Assembly (NCBI RefSeq): GCF_001042615.1
Contig: NZ_AP012327.1
Location: 2,170,001 to 2,234,000, forward strand
DNA length: 64,000 nt
Reading direction: 5' to 3'
Source: Bifidobacterium catenulatum subsp. kashiwanohense JCM 15439 = DSM 21854
GTDB taxonomy: Bacteria > Actinomycetota > Actinomycetes > Actinomycetales > Bifidobacteriaceae
The translations under genes and the position numbers were made by a program. Positions 40,034 through 49,547 of this stretch are shown here, piece by piece. The notes below the pieces were generated by a model. That model made no database searches, had not been told where the DNA came from, and saw only the letters and a program-made list of their open reading frames with translations. Every line of letters begins with the position of its first letter. Position 1 is the stretch's first letter.

Positions 40034-40825
40034 TTACTCCGCGATACGCATGTGGTACTGCTCGGCGAGCGGCGTAACGTCAAGCACGCCGTATCGTTCG
40101 AGCAGCCGCAGCCATTCGCGCCTGTTGCTTTCGCCGAAACGGGCCGCCTTGCGCGCATAGGCTTCGGCCGTCAGGAACTTCGGCGGAATCGACTTGCTGT
40201 TGTACTTGTCGGCCACCATCACCACTTCCTGCTCAAGATTCATGGGCACATAGTCGGCCGGAGGCAGCGGCAACCCTTGCGATTCCACCGCTTCTTTGGT
40301 GAGTCCCACACCGGTGTGGTTGCGCGCGAACTGCGCGATCGACTCGTCAACACCCTCGTTCAACAAATATTCGTAGCCTTTAAGCCCATGCCGTACGTAA
40401 TTCGGACCGTCGAATTTCAGCGGCCCACCGTCGGAACCGTCTTGTTTGAGCAGAAAATACGTGCCGATATCATGCAGCAGACCACCGATCACCACCAAAT
40501 GCTCGTCGATCAGCCTCGGCGGAACGGTTCCGCCCGTAAGCCCGTCCGATGATGGAACGGAAGGAATGCGAAGCATGCCGAACGATTCGCTGCCATTACC
40601 GTCTTGCGTAAGCCTAAGGCCGAAATTGCCCGCTTTTTCAGGGGCATCGTCCGGTAGCGTGCAGCGGCGGGTGAACAGTGCGTTCTGTCTGCGTGCCATG
40701 CGACGTGCGATGTCAGCAACGACTACGCAATGTCCGTGAATCAAATCGTATGCCGCTTGCGATTGCGCGATTTTTCGATGCAGTTCGTCAACTTGGGCGA
40801 GTGTAGGAATATATCCGGTTGTCAT
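40034..40825 (-). CDS. HD-domain metal-dependent phosphohydrolase
   Basis: A 263-residue HD-superfamily protein. The metal His residues are seen as GHCVVVADIARRMA (residue 30 region), the HD pair in VIGGLLHDIGTYFL, and a later His in FARNHTGVGL. The C-terminal third is rich in charged helices. Such proteins hydrolyse nucleotides or cyclic nucleotides. I chose ATG at 40825; the frame extends to 41026 but runs into the terminator of the next gene. The ribosome site is poor (AGGCGGT right at the ATG), so a leaderless or near-leaderless message is possible. Confidence 0.8.
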   Translation of the reverse strand: MTTGYIPTLAQVDELHRKIAQSQAAYDLIHGHCVVVADIARRMARRQNALFTRRCTLPDDAPEKAGNFGLRLTQDGNGSESFGMLRIPSVPSSDGLTGGTVPPRLIDEHLVVIGGLLHDIGTYFLLKQDGSDGGPLKFDGPNYVRHGLKGYEYLLNEGVDESIAQFARNHTGVGLTKEAVESQGLPLPPADYVPMNLEQEVVMVADKYNSKSIPPKFLTAEAYARKAARFGESNRREWLRLLERYGVLDVTPLAEQYHMRIAE

Positions 40826-40885
40826 ACCGCCTATCTTAGGCGCTGTATGACGATTGCCACATGCTGAATCCGGTCGAAAAAAATG

Positions 40886-40900
40886 TCTGGGAATCCCAGA
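40886..40900 (-). terminator. Terminator of the glutamine amidotransferase gene
   Basis: TCTGGGA-T-TCCCAGA hairpin, then on the minus strand CATTTTTTT. It lies 36 bases past the stop. Confidence 0.82.
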
Positions 40901-40935
40901 TGAAAATTCCAGTCGGAAATTCCGAAATACGGATT

Positions 40936-41820
40936 TCAGATGGAACGCACGCGAAATGCGCCGGTACGGTTGGAAGCGATGATCATCTGATCGTTTTCCA
41001 AACGAGTCCATCCATCTTCGGCACACTGATCGAAACCGGAGCTGGCCACAACCACGCCCTTCGGCTGGCCTGCAGCATGATCCGCTTCGGATTCACCGAG
41101 CGTACGATAGCGCATCACACGATAGTCATGCGCCTGGTTGCCACGGCCGTACTGGTCGTAGATTTCCACGATGCGCTTGGACGTGACCTCACGACCGGCC
41201 GCGCACAGAGCGATGAACTGGTCTTGGCTCTGGATCATGCAGTTGTAGCTGGACTTCGGATAGCTTTTGCGCAGTTCGCGCACAGCCTGCGCGACCGCCT
41301 CGTCGAGTGCGAAACCAAAACCGATGTACTGCAGAATCACTGCGAAGAAAATGGCGGAATCGGAACGGCCGCCGGTGGACTGCACGATGTTCGGATCGAC
41401 CGGGAACGCACGGTTGGTGATGATATTGCGGCCCTGATCGTCGGAGATATCGCCATTGTGGATGAAGCTCAATCCGTTGGCGTAGAACGGCTGCTGGTTC
41501 TCGAGAATCAGCGGCAGGTTCGAGCTGGCCAAACGCAAGTGCCACAGGCCTCCACGAGCCGGAGTGTTCGCAAGCTCGTCGAAAATCGGATCATGTCGGG
41601 CCGCGATCGTGTTCTTATAGATGGCGGTGCCGGTTTCCGGAGTGGGAGCGCCACCGTCACGCAGGTACGGCGACTCGCTCGGCACGGTGACCAGTGCGGA
41701 ACCCCAGCCATCGTTGTGGATTTCGCTCAGATTCCGGAAATCGCGTACGGTCTGCATGCCGAGCACGCCATTGAGACTGGTGTTGCTTCCGGCTGCCGCG
41801 AATCCAAGTAATCTGCACAT
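40936..41820 (-). CDS. Class II glutamine amidotransferase (YafJ type)
   Basis: A 294-residue stand-alone class II (Ntn) glutamine amidotransferase domain. Cys2 (MCRLLGFAA) is the nucleophile exposed after Met removal. LWHLRLASSN, FIHNGDI and GRSDSAIFF correspond to the conserved Arg, Asn-Gly-Asp and Asp substrate-binding motifs. It would release ammonia from glutamine, but the acceptor reaction is unknown. No acceptor domain or partner is adjacent. The start lacks a clear ribosome site. Confidence 0.87.
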   Translation of the reverse strand: MCRLLGFAAAGSNTSLNGVLGMQTVRDFRNLSEIHNDGWGSALVTVPSESPYLRDGGAPTPETGTAIYKNTIAARHDPIFDELANTPARGGLWHLRLASSNLPLILENQQPFYANGLSFIHNGDISDDQGRNIITNRAFPVDPNIVQSTGGRSDSAIFFAVILQYIGFGFALDEAVAQAVRELRKSYPKSSYNCMIQSQDQFIALCAAGREVTSKRIVEIYDQYGRGNQAHDYRVMRYRTLGESEADHAAGQPKGVVVASSGFDQCAEDGWTRLENDQMIIASNRTGAFRVRSI

Positions 41821-41955
41821 GGTTGATTACTCTACAGGGCTTGTGATGCAACGCGCGCATATGGCTATCGACATTGCTTATAGCGTGCGAAAAACAGCGG
41901 GATTCCAACGATTCTTCGCGATAAGACCATGCAAAACCTACAAAATGCCCTACGA

Positions 41956-42009
41956 AAACGGGCTGCACGACGATGGCGGATACGATCACCATCATCGCAC
42001 AGCCCGTTT
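41956..42009 (-). terminator. Terminator of kup
   Basis: Outer arms AAACGGGCTG/CAGCCCGTTT with additional inner pairing (GATGG/CCATC). On the minus strand TTTTCG follows. It lies 12 bases past the kup stop. Confidence 0.8.
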
Positions 42010-42020
42010 CACGGCTTGTT

Positions 42021-44195
42021 TCACACGCGCTTTAGCCGCGGAGGACGCTGAGTCGCGAGGAACAGCGGCTGTATCTCAATCAGCGGATTGTAAGGCGCAA
42101 GGCCGAACCATTTGACCGGAGATCCCGCAAGACGACGAATCGCATACTTGACTTCCAAAGAAATCGCGCCACGCTGCGACACCTTCGACTCAGGCATAAG
42201 CGCCTTGTGAATCAGCACATATCGAATCGGACCGATATTCGGGTCAGCATCGAGCTTCGGATAGCGGCTTTCCTGCCTCGGCAGATCCCCAGACTTCGAC
42301 AAATCGTTCATGATCTGATGAATGTAAGCTGGAATCGACTGAGAAACCTTGAAACCAAGCCGAATGCGAACACGGAACATGTAATCCGTGCCGAAATTCT
42401 CAACCGAATACTCGCGGGTGAACGGCTCATCGGCGGTCTCGACGGAAACCGCCCACCAAGCGCGGGCACGTTTTGGATGGTCGGCGAAAATCGAGAAGAA
42501 GATATCGGTATCGATACGCTTCGTTTCCGGATCCGACGTGAGGTAGACGATATTGTCTGCAAAATATGGAATCGTATCGTCATCATGCAGCCGCTTCAAC
42601 ACCGGTAGACATTCGGCGGGCTGCATATGACGACGCTGCGCACGTTCCAGCTTCGTGCCTTCGTTCCACGTGTACATAACCAGCAGAATCGCGAAGGTAA
42701 GCAACATCGTGAACCAACCACCATGCAGGAACTTCGCCATGGAAGCGAAGAAGAACATGAATTGGATCGCAAGGAACAACACGGTGAATACGACCGCTCC
42801 GATACGACGCCCCGAATGCCATATGTAGACGGCGAGCAGAATGGTGGTGGTGATCATGGTGATGGTCAACGCCAGACCATACGCCGCGGAAATATGCTCG
42901 GAATCGCGGAATAGCGCCAAAACCAACAGCGTGGAAACGCATAGCACCACATTGACCACAGGAATGTACAGCTGACCGCGGGTACGGGCCGGATAACGGA
43001 CTTGAAGATGCGGCATCCAGTTCAGATGGGTGGCTTCAGACACCATCGTGAATGCGCCGGTAATCAACGCCTGCGAGGCGATGACGCCCGCGACCACGGA
43101 AAGCACGACGGCCACGTAACGCACGCTGGGCGTCATCATTTCGAAGAACGGGTTCAAACCGTGCGTGCGGATATACGCCGAATCATCCCAATGATTGAGC
43201 ATCCATGCGCCTTGGCCGAAATAACAGAGCACAAGCGCGACTTTGATGAACGGCCACGTGAAATAGATGTTGCCACGGCCAACGTGACCCATGTCGGAAT
43301 AAAGCGCTTCGGCACCGGTGGTTGACAGGAACACCGTACCCATGATGGCAAGGCCAGCGGCATTATGACTGCTGAACAGGAATCTAACACCATACACGGG
43401 GTTAAGCGCCGCGAACACGCTCCAATACTGACTGAGATTCGCCAAGCCGACAACCGCCAAGAACGAGAACCAGACAAGCACGACCGAACCGAACGCTTTG
43501 CCGATACGCTCAGTGCCACGCGACTGCACAGAGAACAGCATCAGAATGATGGCCGCGGTGATCATCAGAGTCAGCTGCTTGTTTTCAGTAAAAAGTTTTT
43601 CAAAAGCCGGTAGCGTTTCCAAGCCTTCCACTGCCGAGCTGATGGACACGGCCGGGGTAAGCACGGAATCGGCGAGGAACGCGGCTCCGCCAAGCATGGC
43701 AGGAATCGCAAGCCATGCACCGTACTTCCGAACCAACGAGTACAGCGCGAAAATGCCACCTTCGCCCTTGTTGTCGATGCGCATGGCGATCAATACGTAT
43801 TTGACGGTGGTGATAAGCGTGATTGACCAGAACACCAACGAAAGCACGCCAAGTACGGCTTCGCGGTCGGCATGCGCAAGTCCGCCCTGCCCGTTGAGGA
43901 ACGTCTGGTGTACAGCGGCGAGGTACCGATATCGCCATATACCACGCCTAACGCCACAATCGCCATGGCGGGCGTGATTCTGTTCGGCCCGGATTGCAGA
44001 CGGCTCCACCAACGGCCGATGGGACCCTTGCTGGCCACCTGGTCAAGGTGAGCAGCCTCCTGCTGCTTCTCCTCGTGCTGCTTGATCAGCACTTGTCGCT
44101 CTTCCTTGGTCAGCACCTTGTGCGAAACCTTCGGAGCCTGCGTGTATGTGGCTGCGTGAAACAGCGGCTCATCCTCGTTCGGCTCGTTAGCCATA
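42021..44195 (-). pseudogene. kup: Kup-type potassium transporter, frameshifted near its N-terminus
   Basis: The gene starts at ATG 44195 (GGAGG upstream) and reads MANEPNEDEPLFHAATYTQ through VALGVVYGDIGTSPLYT, the hallmark first helix of Kup/HAK/KT potassium uptake proteins. At about 43908 the frame is lost. The next frame continues at once with QTFLNGQGGLAHADREAVLG and KYVLIAMRIDNKGEGGIFALYSL to the normal end at 42021. Adding one C in the ACCAG run restores a protein of about 724 residues with 12 helices. It is either a real one-base deletion or a sequencing error. The downstream part has no obvious own start. Confidence 0.88.
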
Positions 44196-44418
44196 ACGCT
44201 ACCTCCAAGTGGCGGGCCTTCCAACCCACTCCCCAAAATAAACGCAAAAAGGCACGTTAGGAGCCTTACGAAGTCTTGTCAAATCTTCACATTGTTTCTT
44301 GCGATTCCTGATCTCGCACGAAGTAGACTTCCTGTGGGTTTCTTTTTCTTATTTTTCCTCTTGTTTTTCTCTTATTTTCGGATAAATCGTTTCCATCCTG
44401 TCGATTTTCGGAATTTGT
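44196..44418. other. Gap between tatD and kup
   Basis: About 220 bases, T-rich on the plus strand (44335-44385). It should hold the kup promoter. I looked for a c-di-AMP riboswitch, which controls kup in some Gram-positives, and saw no convincing match. Confidence 0.35.
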
Positions 44419-45375
44419 TCAGATTCCGTACACTTCGCGCGTAGTCTTTCGTGCTGCCTGCGCGACTTCCGTCAGCGGTTTATCGAGATAATTCGCCAAC
44501 GACTGCAGGGTGTAGGGAATCATGTACGGCGCGTTGGTGCGACCACGATATGGCATCGGACTTAGGTAGGGGGCATCGGTTTCGACCATGACATGGCTCA
44601 ATCCGACAATGCGCGCCGACTCGCGTATACCATCGTTACCCTTATAGCTGGATGTGCCCGAAAGGCTGAGATACCAACCGTTTTCGCGCGCGATCTCACC
44701 CATTTCGGCATCACCGGAATAGCTGTGGAACACGGTCCGTTCGGGAGCGCCGTCCGCCAGCAGCGTTTCGATGACTTCCTTGTGTGAATCGCGATCATGG
44801 ATCTGCATGGGCAGGTTCAATTCCTTGGCGAGCGCGATGTGCGCACGGAAAGCTTCCCGCTGAAGTTCTTTGGCGGCTTCGCCGGTACGGAAGAGATCCA
44901 TGCCGGTTTCGCCTATGGCCACAACCTGATTGGGGTAGGTGATAGCAAGACGGTGTACTTCGGCCATGGCGTCTTCGAAGCTGGTGTCGTGCCAGGGTTT
45001 GTATTTGAGCGGAAGTCCGTCTGGTCCGGGCACTCCACGATGGCCGTGGAGCACGGATTCGTTGGGGTGTATGGCGATGGCCGCGTGCACGGTTTCGGGG
45101 TGTTCGCGTGCCATATCGATGGCTGTCATGAGGTTCGGCAGTTCGCATCCACAGTCGATGACGCCTTCGACGCCGACTTGTTGCGCCTGGTTCAGCAGCT
45201 CGTCGACGCTGTATATGGGAACTTCCGGCTGTCCTTTTTCTTGCGCTTCATGGCTCATGGCCTGCGAGAACGGCACGACGGACGCCACATGCGTGTGGTT
45301 GTCGATGACGTGCGCATTCTCGGGAAGTGGTTGCGGTGCTGGCGCCCAGCTGCGGTCACGATGGTGTTTGCTCAT
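44419..45375 (-). CDS. tatD: TatD-family metal-dependent hydrolase
   Basis: A 318-residue TIM-barrel metallohydrolase of the TatD DNase group. The metal ligands are visible: DNHTHV (HxH) near residue 25, AIGETGMDLF with the Glu, MQIHDRDS, VFHSYSGD and VETDAPYLSPMPYRG with the final Asp. The N-terminal 20 residues are a family-variable extension. GGAGG lies only one base before the ATG, unusually close. Likely a 3'-5' exonuclease or quality-control nuclease; not part of a sugar operon. Confidence 0.92.
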   Translation of the reverse strand: MSKHHRDRSWAPAPQPLPENAHVIDNHTHVASVVPFSQAMSHEAQEKGQPEVPIYSVDELLNQAQQVGVEGVIDCGCELPNLMTAIDMAREHPETVHAAIAIHPNESVLHGHRGVPGPDGLPLKYKPWHDTSFEDAMAEVHRLAITYPNQVVAIGETGMDLFRTGEAAKELQREAFRAHIALAKELNLPMQIHDRDSHKEVIETLLADGAPERTVFHSYSGDAEMGEIARENGWYLSLSGTSSYKGNDGIRESARIVGLSHVMVETDAPYLSPMPYRGRTNAPYMIPYTLQSLANYLDKPLTEVAQAARKTTREVYGI

Positions 45376-45496
45376 ACCTCCAGCCTACGCTCGATGGCAG
45401 TCTTGCTTCGGAAGCCGCGTTATTCATCGATGGCAGTGGGATTAACCAACGCACCTCTATATGTTTTGCGATGTAGCGCTGAAACGCTTTCCGCGA

Positions 45497-47854
45497 TTAG
45501 TCATGGAGGGTGAGGGTGGTGAAGGACCAGGAGGGGGCGGTGTAGATGCCGCTGGTTAGGTCAAGCGAGATTCCGACTGGAACGGTTGGTGAGGACTTGC
45601 CGATTTCACCAGCGTACGGATCGGCTCCGGCAAGCACAGTGGCAGTTGCCGAAGCGCGGGATTCCGCGGAAACACCAAGCTCGTCAAGCACCTGAGTCAC
45701 ATCCACTTCAGCTTCGGCATCGAGCGCGTTGACGATACGCACGTAAGTGACTCCCTCGGCATCGTTACGAGCCACAGTGACGGTACGACGAGGCTCTTCC
45801 GGCTCTTCAACACCTTGCGCAACAAGCTCTCCATCGATATACAGCTTCATGCTTTCGCCACGATCGGTCACTTCGATGCGCACCTGCCACACGGTTCCGG
45901 GGAACACTTCGTCCATGGACCATTCGGTGCCGTCGAGATTGTAGGCGGTGCCGTCGCGCACCACCTTGATCTCGAAGGCACGGCCGAGCGACGTGATGTT
46001 GTAGTTCTTGCCGTTGATGTCGCCGTGCACCAGCTGCAGACCCCAACGACCCTGATAATAGGTGATGGTGGCGTTGATGGTGTAGGCGTCGGCGTCGATG
46101 TTCAGATTCGTGGCTTTCGGACCGTTGCCCGCGTAATGGCAGTCTTCAAGCTCAATATGGCGACCATCAGCAGTGTCGACGCTGAAGTCGGTGATGTCGG
46201 CGTGAGCAGAGCCTTCCAAACGCAAGCCGACCGTCGACGGCAGTTCGCGACGCAGCGTGGTCTTGCCTTCCACTGCAACCGGCCATGCGGTATCGGACGT
46301 GGTGGTGGCATACATCTGCTGCACCCAGTAGCTGTACGGCAGGTAGGTACGTTCGTTGTCGAAGTAGATCAGATCAGGATTCCAGCTGTGATGCCCGTTC
46401 TTGGCAAACAGCGGCGCATACGAAGACATAACCACTGCATCGCCGTTCAATTCCATGCGACCCATGAACGCCGCTTCAGAAAGACCGTTGATCAGCTGTG
46501 TGTTCCACGAACCATACTCGCCCAAGTACACCTTCGGGCCTTCACGATCCGTGGTGTCGTAGTGGTCGAGATTGTGGAACCACCAGCTGGAAGACTGGTA
46601 GGAATGCTCGTCAACAATGGGAATACCGGCTTCACGTGCATACTGCCAACCAGCCTCATAGTCGGGGCCACTCGGAGCCGGACCGACCGTGCCAACCACA
46701 ACAATATCCGGGTAGGCGGCCTTGACCTCGTCGAAGATCTGCTGGAAGCGGTTCTTGAACACGTCATCGATAAGATCTTCGTTGCCAATGCCCAAATATT
46801 CAAGGTTGAACGGTTCCGGATGACCCATGGCGGCACGCTTGGCACCCCATTCGGTGGTTGCGGCGTCGCCATTGCAGAATTCGACCAAATGCAGCACTTC
46901 ATCGATGTATGCCGGCATGTCTTTCTGCGCGATCGGCACCGGACCTTGGCTGGTATTCTGGCAGCTCACGGCAGCGGGCAGCACCGGTAGCGGCTTCGCG
47001 CCAATGGTTTCGCACAGGCACAAATACTCGTAGTAGCCGATACGGAACGACTGGTGATATCCCCACAGGTTGAAATTGTGCGGCCGATGCTCAACATCAC
47101 CGATGGTGCGATCCCAGTGGTACATGTTATCCATGCCAAGACCGTGGGTGATGCAGCCGCCCGGGAAGCGCATGAAGCGCGGCTGCAGGTCGGCGAGCGC
47201 CTTGACCAAATCGGGACGGAAATGCTTGAGCCCGTTGTAGGTGGTGCGTGGTTCGAGGGTAACGAAATCAAGATCAACGGTACCTTCCGTGGTGAAGGTG
47301 AGTCGCAAAGCGCCTTCATGTACAACGATGGCATTGCTCTCACCGGAAACCGTCAGCGAAACCTCTTGCTTACGCCAATCGTTGGAATCGACGGTGATAT
47401 CTTGTTCTGCAATCGCATTTCCATCGTCGTCAATCAGAGCGACGGTGACGGGAAGTGCGGAAGCTTCGCAATTGTTGGAAATACGCATCCATGCGGAGAA
47501 ATCGTAGGTTTCGCCGGCACGGAAGACCATGCCGTCCCAGCCGATATTTTCAAGCGAAGCCGGCGCCTGTTCGACTTCAACGGACGCATAGTGCGGGTTT
47601 TCTTCGGCTACCGGATTGTCGGTGAGCACGTCGAAGGCTGCGAAGGAGCCGGCGGGCACGATTTTGCGCCAGAAACTGTAGTTGCTCCAGTCGGCGGCAT
47701 CGGCGCGATTGTATTCGAAGGCGCCATTCTGTACGAGGTCGGCGTTCAGGCCGCCGTCGCCGGAGTAGCTGATGTCTTCGAAGAAAATGCCCCACAGGTC
47801 GGTGCTGATGTTGCGTACGCCTGCCTTGTTCAGGATTGCGGTGAGCTTGTCCAT
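45497..47854 (-). CDS. GH51 alpha-L-arabinofuranosidase
   Basis: A 785-residue cytoplasmic GH51 enzyme that releases arabinofuranose from arabinan or arabinoxylan oligosaccharides. It opens with the barrel strand ISTDLWGIFFEDISYSGDGG, followed by an inserted CBM4/9-like domain (about 60-205). The catalytic barrel resumes at RPDLVKALADLQPRFMRFPG. The acid/base is E359 in LGIGNED and the nucleophile is E446 in VYLGEYGSW. A LamG-like segment (about 555-675) is inserted in the C-terminal beta domain. AAAGGAAC precedes the start, and GH27 ends only 16 bases upstream, so the two form an operon. Confidence 0.94.
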   Translation of the reverse strand: MDKLTAILNKAGVRNISTDLWGIFFEDISYSGDGGLNADLVQNGAFEYNRADAADWSNYSFWRKIVPAGSFAAFDVLTDNPVAEENPHYASVEVEQAPASLENIGWDGMVFRAGETYDFSAWMRISNNCEASALPVTVALIDDDGNAIAEQDITVDSNDWRKQEVSLTVSGESNAIVVHEGALRLTFTTEGTVDLDFVTLEPRTTYNGLKHFRPDLVKALADLQPRFMRFPGGCITHGLGMDNMYHWDRTIGDVEHRPHNFNLWGYHQSFRIGYYEYLCLCETIGAKPLPVLPAAVSCQNTSQGPVPIAQKDMPAYIDEVLHLVEFCNGDAATTEWGAKRAAMGHPEPFNLEYLGIGNEDLIDDVFKNRFQQIFDEVKAAYPDIVVVGTVGPAPSGPDYEAGWQYAREAGIPIVDEHSYQSSSWWFHNLDHYDTTDREGPKVYLGEYGSWNTQLINGLSEAAFMGRMELNGDAVVMSSYAPLFAKNGHHSWNPDLIYFDNERTYLPYSYWVQQMYATTTSDTAWPVAVEGKTTLRRELPSTVGLRLEGSAHADITDFSVDTADGRHIELEDCHYAGNGPKATNLNIDADAYTINATITYYQGRWGLQLVHGDINGKNYNITSLGRAFEIKVVRDGTAYNLDGTEWSMDEVFPGTVWQVRIEVTDRGESMKLYIDGELVAQGVEEPEEPRRTVTVARNDAEGVTYVRIVNALDAEAEVDVTQVLDELGVSAESRASATATVLAGADPYAGEIGKSSPTVPVGISLDLTSGIYTAPSWSFTTLTLHD

Positions 47855-47870
47855 GTTCTTGTTCCTTTTC

Positions 47871-49280
47871 TCAGAGGGGACGGATGGCGAACCAGAGTGC
47901 GCCGTGGGCAGGGATGGTCCCGCGGATCACGCGGTCTTCCCCCTCGCCTTCGATGCGTATGTCGGATGGGGTTCCGGGAGCGTCTGCCCACAGGTCGGCA
48001 AGTGTCCAGTCGCGATTCCGGTCGGCGATGCCGACGAAGCTTTGCAGTTGGATGTTGCCTTTGAGCTCATAGGGTTCGTCGCCGGTCCAGAAGATCGCTC
48101 CATAATGGCTGCCCGGATGTGCGCAAGGCGTGCCGTCGGCCCATTTGACCGCGTCGGCGGTCCATACGATGAGGTCGCCGATATAGCTGTCTTCGACGTT
48201 CCATTCGGAAAACAGCCGTTCGCGCACAATCTCACGGTTGTTGGCGGAGCCGGCCGTCACTTCACGCAATGCGGGATTGGTGAGCAGTGCAATCGTGTCA
48301 TCATCGCTGGTAGGCAGATCGCCGCCGACCATCAATGGCGAACGGCCCATGCACCACAATGTCAGCAGCGTCTTCTGCTCATCGAGCGTCAGCCGTGACT
48401 GCCGGTCGTCGCCGCGTTCGGCACGCAATCCGATATGACCGAGCGGCAGCATGTCGGCATCGGCCCAATGGCCGGTCCGTTGCAGCGGTGCCCAACGTGC
48501 CAGGCGAGGGAATTGCTGGAAAATGTCTTCCCACCGATCCCACAGATCGTCGGAAATGCGCCACATCTGCGCAACGTCTCGCAGAAAATCGACATGCGTG
48601 CTGGCCACCCAGCCGCCCGGCGACAGCGAGAGCGTGATCCGGCGGCCATACCGCTTTTCCGCCTTCGCGATGGCATTATGGTAGGCCTCGATCTCTTCCG
48701 GGAAGAATGGCGTCTGCATGTCATCGACCTTCAGAAAATCCAAGCCCCATGAGGCGAACAGGTCGACTTGCGCGTCATACCAGGCCTGAGCGCCGGCATC
48801 ACCACGCTTCAGACCGTAGTTGTCGTGGTTCCACACGCAGTTGTGCTCGGTGTCGGCGACATCCCGCGCGGTGAGATCGGTGTCTTTCACCGGCAGATTT
48901 TCGTGTACGGCCTGACGCGGAATGCCTCGCATCACATGCACGCCGAGTTTCAGACCAAGCTCATGCACCGCATCGGCGAGCGGGCCGAACCCTTTGCCTT
49001 CGGCGGAGCTCGGGAAACGACGTTCGTCGGGCAACTGCCGGCCGTATTCATCGATGCATAGTGGCGTACCGTCGGAATATCCGTGGGCGTGGGCGTTGGG
49101 ATCGAACCAACCGGCGTCGATTACCAGCGTGTCCCAGCCGGCGGCCTTCAGATGTTCCGCCATGAATCGCGCGTTGGCGAGCACCTCGTCTTCGGTGATC
49201 GTGGTGCCATAGGAATCCCAGCTGTTCCAGCCCATTGGTGGTCGCCAGGCCTTCAGCGATGTGTCAGGCAGTGTCGTCAT
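47871..49280 (-). CDS. GH27 alpha-galactosidase / beta-L-arabinopyranosidase
   Basis: A 469-residue GH27 enzyme without signal peptide. PMGWNSWDSYGTTITE opens the barrel, LVIDAGWFD follows, the nucleophile is D186 in FLKVDD, and the acid/base is D244 in RISDDLWD. Bifidobacterial GH27 members can remove alpha-galactose or beta-L-arabinopyranose from arabinogalactan side chains. Clustering with GH51 and GH43 favours a pectic/arabinogalactan substrate, but this is inference. AAAGGAG lies seven bases before ATG 49280; the frame beyond has no site. Confidence 0.92.
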   Translation of the reverse strand: MTTLPDTSLKAWRPPMGWNSWDSYGTTITEDEVLANARFMAEHLKAAGWDTLVIDAGWFDPNAHAHGYSDGTPLCIDEYGRQLPDERRFPSSAEGKGFGPLADAVHELGLKLGVHVMRGIPRQAVHENLPVKDTDLTARDVADTEHNCVWNHDNYGLKRGDAGAQAWYDAQVDLFASWGLDFLKVDDMQTPFFPEEIEAYHNAIAKAEKRYGRRITLSLSPGGWVASTHVDFLRDVAQMWRISDDLWDRWEDIFQQFPRLARWAPLQRTGHWADADMLPLGHIGLRAERGDDRQSRLTLDEQKTLLTLWCMGRSPLMVGGDLPTSDDDTIALLTNPALREVTAGSANNREIVRERLFSEWNVEDSYIGDLIVWTADAVKWADGTPCAHPGSHYGAIFWTGDEPYELKGNIQLQSFVGIADRNRDWTLADLWADAPGTPSDIRIEGEGEDRVIRGTIPAHGALWFAIRPL

Positions 49281-49547
49281 CGAGCCGCTCCTTTGTTTGT
49301 CCGATCTGTGCGATCGCTCGGCATACGTTCCGTATTCCATGGTCGCAATCGTCGGTCCTTCCCGACAATCACTATATGTAACGGTACATATTCTAATAAG
49401 GTTTCAGCATCGCACAAATTGCGCAACCATTCGGTGAGTCTGCTGATTTTTCAGCATTTTTCAGATAAGAAACTCCGATTTTACAGCAACGAAAATATAT
49501 AATATCGTTACATATAATCAGTAGTTCATTCATCGAGGAGGCCATCT
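49281..49547. promoter_or_regulatory. Divergent control region with two ATATGTAACG boxes
   Basis: One box, TATGTA-ACGG-TACATA, lies near 49374-49391. The second, in opposite orientation (minus strand ATATGTAACGATATT), lies near 49501-49517. Both share ATATGTAACG. They flank the promoters of the GH27-GH51 operon and the lacI gene, as expected for operators of that LacI protein. Confidence 0.6.

Noticed and set aside
44196-44418. A c-di-AMP riboswitch upstream of kup
   Set aside because: No recognisable conserved core or terminator-linked hairpin; only a T-rich stretch.
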